Below, piece by piece: positions 47,863 to 59,266 of a stretch of 64,000 bases of DNA (the first letter of the stretch is position 1; each line of letters opens with the position of its first letter). Origin of the DNA: Synechococcus sp. PCC 6312 (GTDB lineage: Bacteria > Cyanobacteriota > Cyanobacteriia > Thermosynechococcales > Thermosynechococcaceae); assembly GCF_000316685.1 (NCBI RefSeq), contig NC_019680.1, forward strand, positions 1,117,501-1,181,500, given 5' to 3'. The notes under the pieces were generated by a model that saw only the letters and a list, made by a program, of their open reading frames with translations, was not told the origin of the DNA and did no database searches. Made by a program: the position numbers and the translations under genes.

Positions 47863-48171
47863 AGGTTGTTACTACCGGCTGGGTGAATGCAGTCATCAGA
47901 GCGGTGGCAAGGGATTCGGGCAGAATGGCGGTTGGGAGTATAAAGTTCAAGCCTGGCCAACAAATATGACTAATATATTAAGAATCTTAACATTTCTAAA
48001 TCTGTCACTCGGAATACTGAACGAAGTTTTCCTGCCCTTTTAAGGTTTTATTTATATTTCATTGCATTTTATTTCTGATCTCCCTGAAAGATACTCTATT
48101 TGAAGATAAATTTACCGTACTCCCGCATCCTTGGACTAGATTAGAGGTAGCGCGCTTCACTAGGAATTGTT
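47863..48171. promoter_or_regulatory. divergent intergenic region between sigma factor and phhB-like gene
   Basis: 309 bases without a gene, AT-rich in the middle. It holds the promoters of both flanking genes by position. TATATTAAGAATCTTAAC at about 47973 includes an imperfect inverted repeat (TTAAGAATCTTAA at 47977-47989, perfect dyad AAGATTCTT-like) that could be an operator. TAGATT at about 48136 is a -10 candidate for the plus-strand gene. No other structure seen. Confidence 0.4.
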
Positions 48172-48450
48172 ATGGCCACTCCTCTTAGTCCGACTCAAAT
48201 TCAAGAGCAACTTGCCCAACTCCCGGCCTGGACATTAAAGAATAATCGCATTGAGCGGATTTTTACCTTCAATGATTTTCTCGGTTCCATTGCCTTTGTG
48301 AATCAGCTAGTTGGGCCTGCGGAAGCTGCGGGTCACCACCCCGACCTCTGTATTTCCTGGAATAAAGTCACGGTTAGCTTAACGACCCATGATGCTGGGG
48401 GACTAACCCAACTGGATTTTGACCTAGCTCGGCAACTCTCTAACTTATAG
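48172..48450 (+). CDS. phhB: pterin-4a-carbinolamine dehydratase family protein
   Basis: 92 residues. IQEQLAQLPAWTLKNNRIERIFTFNDFLGSIAFV leads to the catalytic block AEAAGHHPDLCISWNKVTVSLTTHDAGGLT (seen as the HHPD motif at about 55-58), as in all pterin dehydratases. The enzyme recycles carbinolamine pterins. In cyanobacteria it may serve tetrahydropterin cofactors or have a Rubisco-chaperone-like relative, but this short form is the dehydratase type. Confidence 0.93.
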   Translation: MATPLSPTQIQEQLAQLPAWTLKNNRIERIFTFNDFLGSIAFVNQLVGPAEAAGHHPDLCISWNKVTVSLTTHDAGGLTQLDFDLARQLSNL

Positions 48451-48573
48451 AACTAATGTCAGGCACAGGTTTGCTAAATGTTCAGGAGCCTGGGTTGTTT
48501 TTATCCGCTAGGAATTGACCTAAGCAGTACCCCTGTCGGGCATCTGGGTGGGATACTTGCCCATCTCCTCACT

Positions 48574-49224
48574 ATGATTTTTCAAGATCGTCAAGATGCT
48601 GGTTTGCAACTGGCAGCCTGTTTGCGCCATCTTCCTTTAGTCAATCCGGTTGTTTTGGGAATTCCGCGCGGCGGTATTATGGTTGGCCTGGAGGTGGCTT
48701 GCCAGTTTCAGGTTCCTTTGGGGGTTGTCCTAACGCGGCGGCTAACCTCTCAAAAGTTTCCTGAGGTCAGTTTTGGGGCGATTGGGGAGGAGGGGGTAAA
48801 GGTTTTAGATCAAGCGACAATCGGCCTGATGGCTATTTCCGATCCTGAAATAATTAGGGCAGAACGGGAGGCTCAGACAGAACTTCAACGGCGAATTCGC
48901 GACTTTCGGCATGGGGAATCATTACCCAGTTTGGCTGGAAAAACGGTCATTGTGGTGGATGATGGCCTGGCCACCGGACTGACGGCCTGGGCTGCAATTA
49001 AGGTTGTTCGTCAGCACCACCCTACCCAAGTAATTGTCGCCGTCCCCGTCGCCAGTCCTACCAGTGTCCGTAAAATTCAGCAATGGGCCGATGCTGTGGT
49101 CACCGTTGCGACTCCACCCAATTTTCGCAGCGTGGGTGAATGGTACGGTGATTTTAATCCAAACCTTTCAGAAACCGAGGTCTTAGCTGCTCTAACCCAG
49201 GCCAATGCCCCCCTCAACCCTTGA
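48574..49224 (+). CDS. phosphoribosyltransferase family protein
   Basis: About 216 residues from ATG 48574 (an upstream ATG at 48478 would add 32 residues without family support). FQDRQDAGLQLAACL, VVLGIPRGGIMVG, LTRRLTSQKFPEVSFGAIGEEG and the PRPP loop VIVVDDGLATGLTA are the hallmark of the predicted phosphoribosyltransferases often found in stress clusters. The natural substrate is unknown. Confidence 0.88.
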   Translation: MIFQDRQDAGLQLAACLRHLPLVNPVVLGIPRGGIMVGLEVACQFQVPLGVVLTRRLTSQKFPEVSFGAIGEEGVKVLDQATIGLMAISDPEIIRAEREAQTELQRRIRDFRHGESLPSLAGKTVIVVDDGLATGLTAWAAIKVVRQHHPTQVIVAVPVASPTSVRKIQQWADAVVTVATPPNFRSVGEWYGDFNPNLSETEVLAALTQANAPLNP

Positions 49225-49523
49225 CCATCATTCCCTATTCAAATTAATCCTCTGACCCTATTTCCCATCAGCGTCATCCCGACCGTGTGGAGGATAGTGG
49301 AGGATAAGAGCCAAAATGTTACCGAAGTTATCAATATTCTGACTTTTATAAAGATTGACGACAACGCCACACTAAATTACGGAATCGGTCTTAAGGTCAG
49401 TTTAGGGCAATGATGGATTTTTATTGGGGTAGTAAGTGATCTTACCTAGTCATCATCCCTAAGGCTCCTAAAGCTGAAATTTTTCCTGACTGTTTCGACC
49501 GTATTAGCAAATGAGGGTAGATT

Positions 49524-50381
49524 GTGAAACTGGCAGTATATGGCAAAGGTGGTATCGGTAAATCCACCACAAGCTGTAACATTTCTGTGGCCCTAGCCCG
49601 CCGGGGCAAAAAAGTCCTCCAAATTGGCTGCGATCCCAAACACGACAGCACCTTTACCCTAACTGGTTTTTTAATTCCCACCATCATTGACACCCTGCAA
49701 GAGAAGGACTATCACTACGAAGATGTTTGGCCGGAAGATGTCATTTATAAAGGCTATGGTGGCGTGGATTGTGTCGAAGCGGGTGGCCCTCCGGCAGGGG
49801 CGGGTTGTGGTGGCTATGTGGTCGGCGAAACGGTCAAGCTCCTCAAAGAACTCAATGCCTTTGATGAGTATGATGTAATTCTCTTTGATGTGCTGGGGGA
49901 TGTGGTCTGTGGTGGTTTCGCAGCTCCTTTAAACTATGCCGATTACTGCATGATTGTCACGGATAATGGCTTTGATGCCCTGTTTGCGGCCAACCGAATT
50001 GCGGCTTCAGTGCGGGAAAAAGCTCGGACTCACCCCCTACGACTGGCGGGTTTAATCGGAAATCGCACCTCGAAGCGGGATTTGATTGATAAATATGTAG
50101 ATTCTGTCCCCATGCCCGTTTTAGAAGTCCTGCCCTTGATTGAGGATATTCGGGTCTCACGGGTGAAGGGCAAAACCCTGTTTGAAATGGCAGAAACGGA
50201 TCCTTCCCTGAACTATGTCTGTGACTACTACCTGAACATTGCCGATCAAGTTTTGGCGGCCCCAGAAGGTGTGGTTCCCAATGATGCACCGGATCGGGAA
50301 TTGTTTACCTTGCTGTCCGACTTCTACCTCAATCCGGCCCCGGTTCAGGCCAAAAATGAGTTGGAATTAATGATGGTATAG
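49524..50381 (+). CDS. chlL: light-independent protochlorophyllide reductase, iron-sulfur ATP-binding protein
   Basis: 285 residues, NifH-like. P-loop GKGGIGKST at 8-16, switch region and the cluster ligands in [15 protein letters not shown] and [11 protein letters not shown] are intact. ChlL dimers pass electrons to ChlN-ChlB for chlorophyll synthesis in the dark. Starts at GTG. It lies upstream of DUF5331 and chlN, and the chlB partner is elsewhere. Confidence 0.98.
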   Translation: MKLAVYGKGGIGKSTTSCNISVALARRGKKVLQIGCDPKHDSTFTLTGFLIPTIIDTLQEKDYHYEDVWPEDVIYKGYGGVDCVEAGGPPAGAGCGGYVVGETVKLLKELNAFDEYDVILFDVLGDVVCGGFAAPLNYADYCMIVTDNGFDALFAANRIAASVREKARTHPLRLAGLIGNRTSKRDLIDKYVDSVPMPVLEVLPLIEDIRVSRVKGKTLFEMAETDPSLNYVCDYYLNIADQVLAAPEGVVPNDAPDRELFTLLSDFYLNPAPVQAKNELELMMV

Positions 50382-50477
50382 GGGAATACCTAAACAGGCC
50401 AAGCGGCACAAACAACTTCATGGTGAGGATCATAGCCCCTTAAAATGCTAAGGCTTTCTCCATGATGGACAAAGGTT

Positions 50478-50876
50478 ATGAATCCAGAACAACTCCGACA
50501 AACTATAAAAACCAAGTGGTTGGCTTACTACGAAAACAACCGCCATTGGATTTCCCGTTTAGCAGTGTGGGTCAACTATCAAGGTAAGCGGCGGCCCTCA
50601 GCCGGGTTTATTCTCGGCACGTTGAGTGTGCTAGAACCCCAGTTGACCTATGTGTTACCTGTGATTGTGGACTTAAGCAATGATCCAGATCGGTTAATTT
50701 TGGCCCTAGGCTTGAATTTCAACCCTGACGAAGAGTTAGCAAAGTTGGATGACCCAGCCCTGGAGAGTAAAGAAGTCCGCTACTTACCCCCGAAATCCTT
50801 TGTCAGTAACCGGGCTGAGGAACATCGGGAAACTGCCACCGCCAAAAAAGAACGGGCAACGCCCCCTAACGGCTAA
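50478..50876 (+). CDS. DUF5331 protein between chlL and chlN
   Basis: 132 residues. IKTKWLAYYENNRHWISRLAVWVNYQGKRRPSAGFILGTLSVLEPQL (landmark region about 11-57) is the DUF5331 pattern, a small cyanobacterial family usually placed between chlL and chlN. The tail is charged and probably flexible. The role is not known, and the context suggests support of dark-operative protochlorophyllide reductase. Confidence 0.85.
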   Translation: MNPEQLRQTIKTKWLAYYENNRHWISRLAVWVNYQGKRRPSAGFILGTLSVLEPQLTYVLPVIVDLSNDPDRLILALGLNFNPDEELAKLDDPALESKEVRYLPPKSFVSNRAEEHRETATAKKERATPPNG

Positions 50877-50890
50877 CCCTGTTGAGTTGA

Positions 50891-52357
<1,467 letters not shown>

Positions 52358-52414
52358 ATTCAACGTCAAATTGATGCGTTAGGCAAGCTTGAACCCCTCA
52401 GCCTAAATTAAACG

Positions 52415-52465
52415 ATACCCCTTGTTGCTCTGTGGCGTAGAGAGTAAACCGCAAGGGGTATTTTC
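52415..52465 (+). terminator. rho-independent terminator after chlN
   Basis: ATACCCCTTG at 52415-52424 pairs perfectly with CAAGGGGTAT at 52452-52461, followed by TTTT. The loop is 27 bases. It ends the chlL-DUF5331-chlN transcript and may also serve psbX from the other strand. Confidence 0.75.
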
Positions 52466-52495
52466 TGCATATCTCGGGTATCCGGGCCCAAAGCC

Positions 52496-52621
52496 TTAGG
52501 ATTGGCGTTGAACCTTGTCAATTTGACTGAGGACAAATAAACCAACAGCGGCGGCACCCAAGACCACGGCTCCAGCAATTAAGCCAATAAAAAAGCCTTT
52601 CAAAGAGGGAGTAATGGTCAT
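52496..52621 (-). CDS. psbX: photosystem II protein PsbX
   Basis: 41 residues: MTITPSLKGFFIGLIAG, a membrane helix (GAVVLGAAAVGLFVL) and the closing ISQIDKVQR-type end, here LSQIDKVQRQS. This matches the 4.1 kDa PsbX subunit of photosystem II near cytochrome b559. The start at 52621 fits the known mature N-terminus; an ATG at 52663 would add 14 residues and cannot be excluded. Confidence 0.88.
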   Translation of the reverse strand: MTITPSLKGFFIGLIAGAVVLGAAAVGLFVLSQIDKVQRQS

Positions 52622-52923
52622 CAGGGGGGCAGAGTTGAGGATTAAAGCATGCAAAGCAGTCATAGGTCTTTTGGTGGGTAGGTTTACTATTGATGACAAA
52701 AGATAACAATAATCCAAATTCTACGGCCATTTGCTCCACTGGGTAGGCTGATCAGCCCTTCTTCAGCAAAGACAATTTTAGATTGTCACGAATTTTTGTA
52801 GCCCAGATTACCCCAAGCGACCCAAACAGCGGGGGCCTGTCATATCTTAAGCTAATCTTCCAAAGCTTTCGGAGGGGATCAAGCTAGGCTGGGTGTAACT
52901 TGTCCATGACCCTAAAGACCCAT

Positions 52924-54357
52924 ATGTCACAGCAGCATTTTGGCTTGATCGGTTTAGCCGTAATGGGGGAAAATCTAGCCCTCAATGTCGAACGCAATGG
53001 CTTTTCCGTCGCCGTCTTCAATCGCACTCCCACTAAAACTGAAGAATTTATGGCCAACCGGGCCGGGGGGCGGAATTTCAAGGCCACCTATAGTCTGGAA
53101 GAATTAGTGGCTTCCCTAGAACGGCCAAGACGAATTTTGGCCATGGTTAAGGCCGGACAACCCGTAGATGATCTTATCCAACAGTTAAAGCCCCTCCTTG
53201 AGCCAGGGGATATTCTGATTGACGGTGGCAACTCCCTCTACACCGATACGGAGCGGCGGGTTAAAGAAATGGAAGCAGATGGCCTCTGTTTCTTCGGCAT
53301 GGGTGTCAGTGGTGGGGAAGAAGGCGCGCTGAATGGCCCGAGTTTGATGCCGGGAGGTAGCCAAGATGCTTACAAGGCCCTCGAACCGATCCTGACCAAG
53401 ATTGCGGCCCAAGTCGATGACGGCCCCTGTGTGACTTATATTGGGCCGGGGGGAGCCGGGCATTTCGTCAAGATGGTGCACAATGGCATTGAATATGGCG
53501 ATATGCAACTGATTGCTGAGGCCTATGATCTGCTCAAAAATACCCTGGGATTGAACCATGAGCAGTTGTACGAGGTGTTTGCCCAATGGAATGAAACCCC
53601 GGAATTGAACTCCTTTTTAATTGAAATTACCCGCGACATCTTTAAGTACATTGACCCGGAAACCAATTTGCCTCTGGTGGATGTAGTTTTAGATGCGGCA
53701 GCCCAAAAAGGCACAGGTAAATGGACAGTGGAAGCCTCTCTGGAGTTGGGGGTGGCCATTCCGACAATTGTCGCTGCTGTCAATGCCCGGATTATGTCTT
53801 CCATAAAAGAGGAACGGATGGCGGCCAGTCAACAAATTACGGGGCCCACGGGCAAATATGAGGGTGATACCCAAACCTTTATCAATAAAATCCGGGATGC
53901 CCTCTACTGCTCCAAAATCTGCTCCTATGCTCAGGGAATGGCCTTGATTGGTAAAGCCTCCCGTGAGTTATTTGGCAACAGTCTGGATCTGGGCGAAACG
54001 GCCCGGATTTGGAAAGGGGGGTGTATTATTCGGGCGGGCTTTTTGAACAAGATCAAGCAGGCCTACGATCAAAACCCAAATTTAGCGAATTTACTCTTGG
54101 CCCCAGAGTTCAAGCAAACCATTTTGGATAAACAGACGGCCTGGCGGGAGGTCTTAATTGAAGCAACTCGCTTAGGAATTTCTGTTCCCGCCTTTGGCGC
54201 ATCCTTAGAGTACTTTGATAGTTATCGGCGGGCACGGCTCCCCCAAAACCTCACCCAGGCCCAGCGGGACTTCTTTGGGGCCCATACCTATGAACGCACC
54301 GATAAACCTGGCCATTTCCACACGGAATGGGTTCCTATTGAAGAAGCAAAAGGGTAA
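52924..54357 (+). CDS. gnd: 6-phosphogluconate dehydrogenase (decarboxylating)
   Basis: 477 residues from the ATG at 52924, which gives the family's standard opening FGLIGLAVMGENLALNVERNGF. NADP-binding GLAVMG, the substrate motif SGGEEGALNGPSLMPGG, GGAGHFVKMVHNGIEYGDMQ with the catalytic Lys, and the end GxxxFGAHTYER are all present. It makes ribulose 5-phosphate and NADPH in the oxidative pentose phosphate pathway, the main night-time route in cyanobacteria. Other possible starts are TTG 52900 and ATG 52906. Confidence 0.97.
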   Translation: MSQQHFGLIGLAVMGENLALNVERNGFSVAVFNRTPTKTEEFMANRAGGRNFKATYSLEELVASLERPRRILAMVKAGQPVDDLIQQLKPLLEPGDILIDGGNSLYTDTERRVKEMEADGLCFFGMGVSGGEEGALNGPSLMPGGSQDAYKALEPILTKIAAQVDDGPCVTYIGPGGAGHFVKMVHNGIEYGDMQLIAEAYDLLKNTLGLNHEQLYEVFAQWNETPELNSFLIEITRDIFKYIDPETNLPLVDVVLDAAAQKGTGKWTVEASLELGVAIPTIVAAVNARIMSSIKEERMAASQQITGPTGKYEGDTQTFINKIRDALYCSKICSYAQGMALIGKASRELFGNSLDLGETARIWKGGCIIRAGFLNKIKQAYDQNPNLANLLLAPEFKQTILDKQTAWREVLIEATRLGISVPAFGASLEYFDSYRRARLPQNLTQAQRDFFGAHTYERTDKPGHFHTEWVPIEEAKG

Positions 54358-54530
54358 ATCGTGGTGGTGGCTCAGGTGGGATGCTCTTTGGGTGTTCTGC
54401 CTGGGTCTTATCGTCATTTCTGCCAAAACTAAGACAGTCAAAACGACTACTCATTAGGGTTTCAAGTAACTTTGTGTTTGACTCCTAAGGGAAACGACTA
54501 TACTCTGAGATTCGTAAAAATAGGGGGTAT

Positions 54531-55211
54531 CTAACTCCGAAACAGGCGACTGTAAAGGGTTTCATGGCCCATCACTGCCAGGGAAAGGCCCCAACTACAA
54601 TTATCCAGTTGCTCATCTTTAAGTCTAAGAATCTCTGCACAGGCCTGGGTGATGGGTTGATGTAAAGCAAGTAAGAGCCGCTGACCTTGAGTTTGCCCAA
54701 GGGGGATCAGTTTTACGCCAGCATTGATTAAGTTACTCGTCCAACTCTGGAGAAAGCCTAAGATTGCTGGCCCTAACTCAATCTGCCAGGCCCCGGCCAC
54801 CCGCCCAAAGGCAACCGCAAAGTGATGAAACTCTTGGGGATTAAAATTTTGCGTCTCCGGTTCTAAATCACAAAAAAGTTGCCAGAGAGAGCGGCCCATT
54901 TGCAGGCTTTGTTGGCGTAAGGCTTCCCCATCTCGGGCCGCCGTTAACCAGTGATTCCAGGATTCAATTGAGGTAGAATCTCCCCTGACTTGGGCCTGAT
55001 AGGCACGGATCACAATGGCGGCATCAACCCGAATTGCCCCAATCCTTAATTCAGCCGTGATCCAATTCTTTAACGCGTCTGCGGTGGTGATTTGTTCAGT
55101 TTGAATCAAAAACTCCAGACCCTCGGAATAGGCATAGGCTCCTACGGGTAAAGCGGGACTCGCTAATTGCAATAGTCGTAACAGTGCTTGAGAATCCACA
55201 GGCCGGAGCAA
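54531..55211 (-). CDS. ureF: urease accessory protein UreF
   Basis: 226 residues, all-helical UreF. LLRLLQLASPALPVGAYAYSEGLEFLIQ is the family opening (PVGAxxxSxGLE), and HFAVAFGRVAGA plus a C-terminal helical pair follow. UreF with UreD/G guides nickel insertion into urease. Starts at TTG (or GTG 55199). It follows the fructosamine kinase gene by three bases, and no other urease gene is in the window. Confidence 0.95.
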   Translation of the reverse strand: MLRPVDSQALLRLLQLASPALPVGAYAYSEGLEFLIQTEQITTADALKNWITAELRIGAIRVDAAIVIRAYQAQVRGDSTSIESWNHWLTAARDGEALRQQSLQMGRSLWQLFCDLEPETQNFNPQEFHHFAVAFGRVAGAWQIELGPAILGFLQSWTSNLINAGVKLIPLGQTQGQRLLLALHQPITQACAEILRLKDEQLDNCSWGLSLAVMGHETLYSRLFRS

Positions 55212-55214
55212 ACC

Positions 55215-56087
55215 CTATTCCAGTGATGTAAGTAGGGCGTTGATCATCCCTTGGGCTTGATGCCAATAGCTGCCCCCAAACAAGTTGCCATGATTAAGGA
55301 CGTGATAGAGGTTGTAAAGAGTTTTACGGGTTTGATACCCAACGGACAGACGCTGAACAGATTCATAGCCCTGGTAAAATTCTGCCGGAAAGCCACCAAA
55401 TAGCTCCGTCATCCCTAAATCTACTTCCCAATCACCATAGTAAGGGGCCGGGTCAAAAATTACCGGTTCCCCATCCTCAGTAAAGGCAGCATTCCCACTC
55501 CAGAGATCGCCGTGAACAAGGGTGGGTTGAGGCGGGTGATTGGCTAAAAGACGGGGAATATTCCGCAGCAAGTCATCGGCATGATCTAAATGTATGCCGC
55601 GTTTGCGGGCCAACTGGAGTTGATAGCCAATTCGAGCATCTCGCCAAAAACCGGGCCAATCATCAGTCCAGGGATTAATCTGAGGGGTACTGCCGATGGT
55701 GTTGTCTTGCGCCCAACCAAACCTCTGACCACGGCCCTGACGGTGTAACTCCGCAAGATTTTGACCTAGCCGTTTCCAGGCCTGGGCCGATCCCCTACAT
55801 AAGGATAGATACTCTAAAACAATAAAACTATGCCGCTCTGTTAAGCCCGTACAAATAACCTGGGGGACGCGAATCGCTTTAATCTGATGTAGGGCTTGGA
55901 GTCCGAGGGCTTCTTGGCGGAACATTAATTCCCGCTGCGGCTGATTCAGTTTGACAAAATAGCGTGACTGGCCATCCGTGAGGACATAGGCCTGGTTAAT
56001 ACTTCCCCCACCCACAGCCTGAGCACCAGCAGTAACAAAGGGTTGACCGATAGCACTGGCAATGGCCTGGTTAATCTCTGACCACAT
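55215..56087 (-). CDS. fructosamine/ketosamine-3-kinase family protein
   Basis: 290 residues with the FN3K layout: VGGGSINQAYVL, YFVKLNQ (lysine of the ATP site), the catalytic LVHGDLWSGNAAF and PVIFDPAPYYGDWEVDLGM. The family phosphorylates ketosamines on glycated proteins, leading to deglycation. In cyanobacteria it probably limits glycation damage. Probably cotranscribed with ureF. Confidence 0.93.
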   Translation of the reverse strand: MWSEINQAIASAIGQPFVTAGAQAVGGGSINQAYVLTDGQSRYFVKLNQPQRELMFRQEALGLQALHQIKAIRVPQVICTGLTERHSFIVLEYLSLCRGSAQAWKRLGQNLAELHRQGRGQRFGWAQDNTIGSTPQINPWTDDWPGFWRDARIGYQLQLARKRGIHLDHADDLLRNIPRLLANHPPQPTLVHGDLWSGNAAFTEDGEPVIFDPAPYYGDWEVDLGMTELFGGFPAEFYQGYESVQRLSVGYQTRKTLYNLYHVLNHGNLFGGSYWHQAQGMINALLTSLE

Positions 56088-56141
56088 GAGACTGCAATGA
56101 GTGGGGACTGGCAGACAAAAAAGAACGAGAGGAGTTGGGCT

Positions 56142-56369
56142 TTAGTCGTCGTAAATCCGGCACTCAGCAGCTTCTGGGTTGTCATCACAATATTGCTGGA
56201 AGGAGTTTTTTGGCTCCACTTTCGCTTCCCGTTGGTGTGAGGCCTCGGCTTGAATTTCTTCAAGAGCATCCCAGGCCGCGGCACATTCCCCAGAAGTAGC
56301 TCCCGCAGTATCACAGGCAGCACGGGCTTCCAAACGGGCTTTTTCGATTTCTTGATTGATATCGCTCAT
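56142..56369 (-). CDS. cp12: CP12 regulatory protein
   Basis: 75 residues, intrinsically disordered. Conserved CP12 elements are the cysteine pairs Cys19/Cys29 and Cys61/Cys70, the central AAWDALEEIQAE motif, and the C-terminal YCDDNPEAAECRIYDD. CP12 links GAPDH and phosphoribulokinase into an inactive complex in the dark under redox control. An upstream start at 56432 is not supported. Confidence 0.95.
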   Translation of the reverse strand: MSDINQEIEKARLEARAACDTAGATSGECAAAWDALEEIQAEASHQREAKVEPKNSFQQYCDDNPEAAECRIYDD

Positions 56370-56735
56370 AGCGTTTAATTGAATCACCTTTGACAGTATA
56401 GGCAGACAAAGCAAGTTCAATGCTGAATCCACGCAAAAGCTTTACATAAGCGAGAATTTAAGTCAGGTTTGTTGAACTCGTAGTCCTATCTTATCGCACC
56501 AGGCCGGGAGCCAGTTTCGGATTGCCACACCCCCAGCGGCAGCAGCCTTGGAGAACCCACCTATGCTCTGGTCAAGTGACTGAGGATACGACTGATAAAA
56601 CAGAACTTAAGCTTGCCTGTGAGAGGGTTAAAAATGCGCTCCAAGCCTATGGAAAAGGCCTCACATCACTTAATGCAAGGACAACAGACCGATTAAAGAG
56701 GAGGGCAAGCTAGTTGTTTGAGAGACTCAGTTGAC

Positions 56736-57029
56736 TTAAAACAGGCGCACCATACATCCCTGTTCAATGGGTTTTAAGGTTGGGTTGTCTGGAGCATCCC
56801 CCAATTGTTGATAGGCCTGGAAGCTCATCTTTTCCTGAATCGTTTCAATCATGCACGTGCAGAAGGTTGGCCCCCGATTGCTAAATCCCGGCGGAGCTTT
56901 AGTGGCAAATCTCTCTGTACAGTCAGTGATAAAGCTTTGTACGGCTTCGTCTGGGTAGGTTTCAGCTATGGCGGGAGATGGAATCAGAAAAGCTATCGAA
57001 AACATGGGCAGGGTCAGGACATACTTCAT
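56736..57029 (-). CDS. small secreted cysteine-containing protein downstream of dxs
   Basis: 97 residues. N-terminal signal peptide with AIA-ET cleavage site near 22/23. The mature part has four cysteines (CTERF, FCTCMI, GCMV) and is helical, resembling small periplasmic cyanobacterial proteins without assigned function. TAATG overlap couples its start to the dxs stop. Confidence 0.7.
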   Translation of the reverse strand: MKYVLTLPMFSIAFLIPSPAIAETYPDEAVQSFITDCTERFATKAPPGFSNRGPTFCTCMIETIQEKMSFQAYQQLGDAPDNPTLKPIEQGCMVRLF

Positions 57030-58930
57030 TAATGTCTGACTCCCATGGGTTGAGGCACAGCGAACTGACTCAGAATTTTTTCTGCCATTTGGGGCGGGGT
57101 TAACCCTAACTCTGCTTTCGATTGATCGGCTGTGGCGTGTTCAACCAGAAGATCAGGAACACCAAGGCGCAGGATAGGCACTAGGACTCCGGCATCTTGG
57201 CAAGCTTCCAGTATCGCTGACCCGAATCCCCCCGGCAAACAGCCCTCTTCTAAGGTGACGACCCGTTTAATTTGACTGGCTAGGGGAATAATTAACTCCG
57301 TATCCAGGGGCTTGGCAAAGCGGGCATTGACCACCGTGGCCTGGAGACTATGCTCACCGAGAATTTCGGCCACCTGCATGGCGGGATACACCATCGAACC
57401 ATAGGCTAGGAGCAAAAGATCATCCCCCTGCCGTAAAAGTTCACCTTTACCAATGGGCAGTTCTTCCCAGCCTTCTTCCATCAACGGCATTCCATAACCA
57501 TTCCCGCGAGGGTAGCGCATGGCAATCGGCCCACTGGTGTAATTGATCCCCGTAACGAGCATTTGCTGGAGTTCCGCCTCATCTTTGGGGGCCATCAAAA
57601 CCATATTGGGCAAGCAGCGGAGATAGGCAATGTCATACATCCCTTGGTGAGTTGGCCCATCGGCTCCAACAATCCCCGCCCGATCCATACAGAAAAAGAC
57701 GGGTAGGTTTTGGATACAGACATCGTGAACAATCTGATCAAAGGCCCGTTGTAAAAACGTCGAGTAAATGGTGATGACCGGGCGCATTCCACTTGCCGCT
57801 AACCCCGCCGCCATCGTCACCGCGTGTTGTTCAGCAATCCCCACATCAATATATTGATCGGGCAGGTTTTTCTGCAGAATATCCAGGCCTGTGCCCGTGG
57901 CCATGGCTGCTGTGATCCCTAAAATGCGGGGATCATTTTCGGCTAATTTGGTCAGGGTATCCCCAAAGACTTTGGAATAGCTGGGGGGCTTGGGTTTGCT
58001 AGAGGGTTTGGCTTTCCCAGTGGTCAGGTCAAAAGGGTTTTGGGCATGGTAGCCAACTTGATCCTTTTCGGCGATGGCATAGCCTTTCCCTTTCGTGGTC
58101 GCCACATGGACAAGGACGGGGCCGACAATTTGGTGGGCGCGATTAAAGGTATTGATTAATTCTTCAATGTTATGACCATCCACGGGCCCGATGTAGGTAA
58201 AGCCCAGTTCCTCAAAGACTGCTCCCACTTTTGGCACCGCAAGGCGTTTCATCCCCTCTTTAATGCTGCCGGTGAAGGAATGATCCACAAAGGGAAGTTG
58301 CTTCAGTTGATCGTTGAGGTTATCGGCAATAAATTGGACTTCCGGAGAAAGACGAATTTTGTTCAGGTAACGGGGGATCGCGCCAACATTGGGAGAAATG
58401 GACATCTCATTGTCATTGAGTACCACCATTAAGTTGGTTTGGGGTAAATGTCCAGCGTGGTTGATTGCTTCTAGGGCCATGCCCCCCGTCAAGGCTCCAT
58501 CTCCAATAATGGCCACAACTTTGTAGTTTTCCCCTTGGTGATCGCGAGCGAGGGCCATTCCCAATGCCGCTGAGATACTGGTGGAAGCATGGCCAGCCCC
58601 AAAGTGATCAAAGGAACTTTCTTTGCGATTGAGATAGCCGGCGATCCCATTTTTCTGGCGTAGGGTTGCAAAGTTGTTAAACCGGCCGGTGACCATTTTG
58701 TGGGGATAGGCCTGGTGTCCCACATCCCAGACAACCCGATCCTTCTCAAAATCTAAGGTTTGATAGAGAGCTAAGGTCAGTTCTACGACCCCCAGGCCTG
58801 GGCCGAGATGCCCCCCCGTAGCAGCAACCGTTTCTAAGTGCTTATCGCGGATTTGGCAGGCAACCTGTTTGAGTTGAGCAATAGATAAACCATGAAGTTG
58901 GTTCGGATGGGTGAGATCACTCAGTTGCAT
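57029..58930 (-). CDS. dxs: 1-deoxy-D-xylulose-5-phosphate synthase
   Basis: 633 residues from ATG 58930, the standard length. Thiamine-pyrophosphate motif [18 protein letters not shown] with [19 protein letters not shown], the catalytic-site segment [14 protein letters not shown], and [15 protein letters not shown] are present. DXS makes DXP from pyruvate and glyceraldehyde phosphate, the first step of the MEP pathway for carotenoids, chlorophyll phytol and quinones. The longer frame upstream lacks homology. Confidence 0.98.
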   Translation of the reverse strand: MQLSDLTHPNQLHGLSIAQLKQVACQIRDKHLETVAATGGHLGPGLGVVELTLALYQTLDFEKDRVVWDVGHQAYPHKMVTGRFNNFATLRQKNGIAGYLNRKESSFDHFGAGHASTSISAALGMALARDHQGENYKVVAIIGDGALTGGMALEAINHAGHLPQTNLMVVLNDNEMSISPNVGAIPRYLNKIRLSPEVQFIADNLNDQLKQLPFVDHSFTGSIKEGMKRLAVPKVGAVFEELGFTYIGPVDGHNIEELINTFNRAHQIVGPVLVHVATTKGKGYAIAEKDQVGYHAQNPFDLTTGKAKPSSKPKPPSYSKVFGDTLTKLAENDPRILGITAAMATGTGLDILQKNLPDQYIDVGIAEQHAVTMAAGLAASGMRPVITIYSTFLQRAFDQIVHDVCIQNLPVFFCMDRAGIVGADGPTHQGMYDIAYLRCLPNMVLMAPKDEAELQQMLVTGINYTSGPIAMRYPRGNGYGMPLMEEGWEELPIGKGELLRQGDDLLLLAYGSMVYPAMQVAEILGEHSLQATVVNARFAKPLDTELIIPLASQIKRVVTLEEGCLPGGFGSAILEACQDAGVLVPILRLGVPDLLVEHATADQSKAELGLTPPQMAEKILSQFAVPQPMGVRH

Positions 58931-59266
58931 AGTGCCAAGGCCTCGAAAAGAATCAGTAAAGGGTAGAGCAATTTTAGTAGTTACCGAAACCAATGAGGAA
59001 GTTCGGGAAACGACTGCGACAATTATCACCTTATCAAAACTCCGGGGTATCGAACTTTGCTGGGCGAGTCTCTCAGTCAATCTCTAACTTTTCCCCCCTA
59101 AGCTCTTTCAACTGTCAGTGCCAGCGGAAATGAAAATAATGACAATACTGACTTAAGGCAGGAGGGTTCTAAGGAACTAGGCGGAAAAGAGGACGGCCCT
59201 TCCTTGACCTAGTTGCACTAACAGAGTGGGTATTTCGCCACTGGCCCCGATATAGGCTCTGCAAAA
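58931..59266. other. intergenic region between dxs and the carotenoid oxygenase gene
   Basis: 336 bases with no gene I can support. It must contain the dxs promoter (minus strand). No clear hairpin, repeat or conserved box stands out. Confidence 0.3.

Noticed and set aside
56522-56713. 63-codon plus-strand frame between CP12 and the dxs neighbour
   Set aside because: No ribosome binding site and no recognisable pattern. The second half looks slightly protein-like, so I leave it as unproven.
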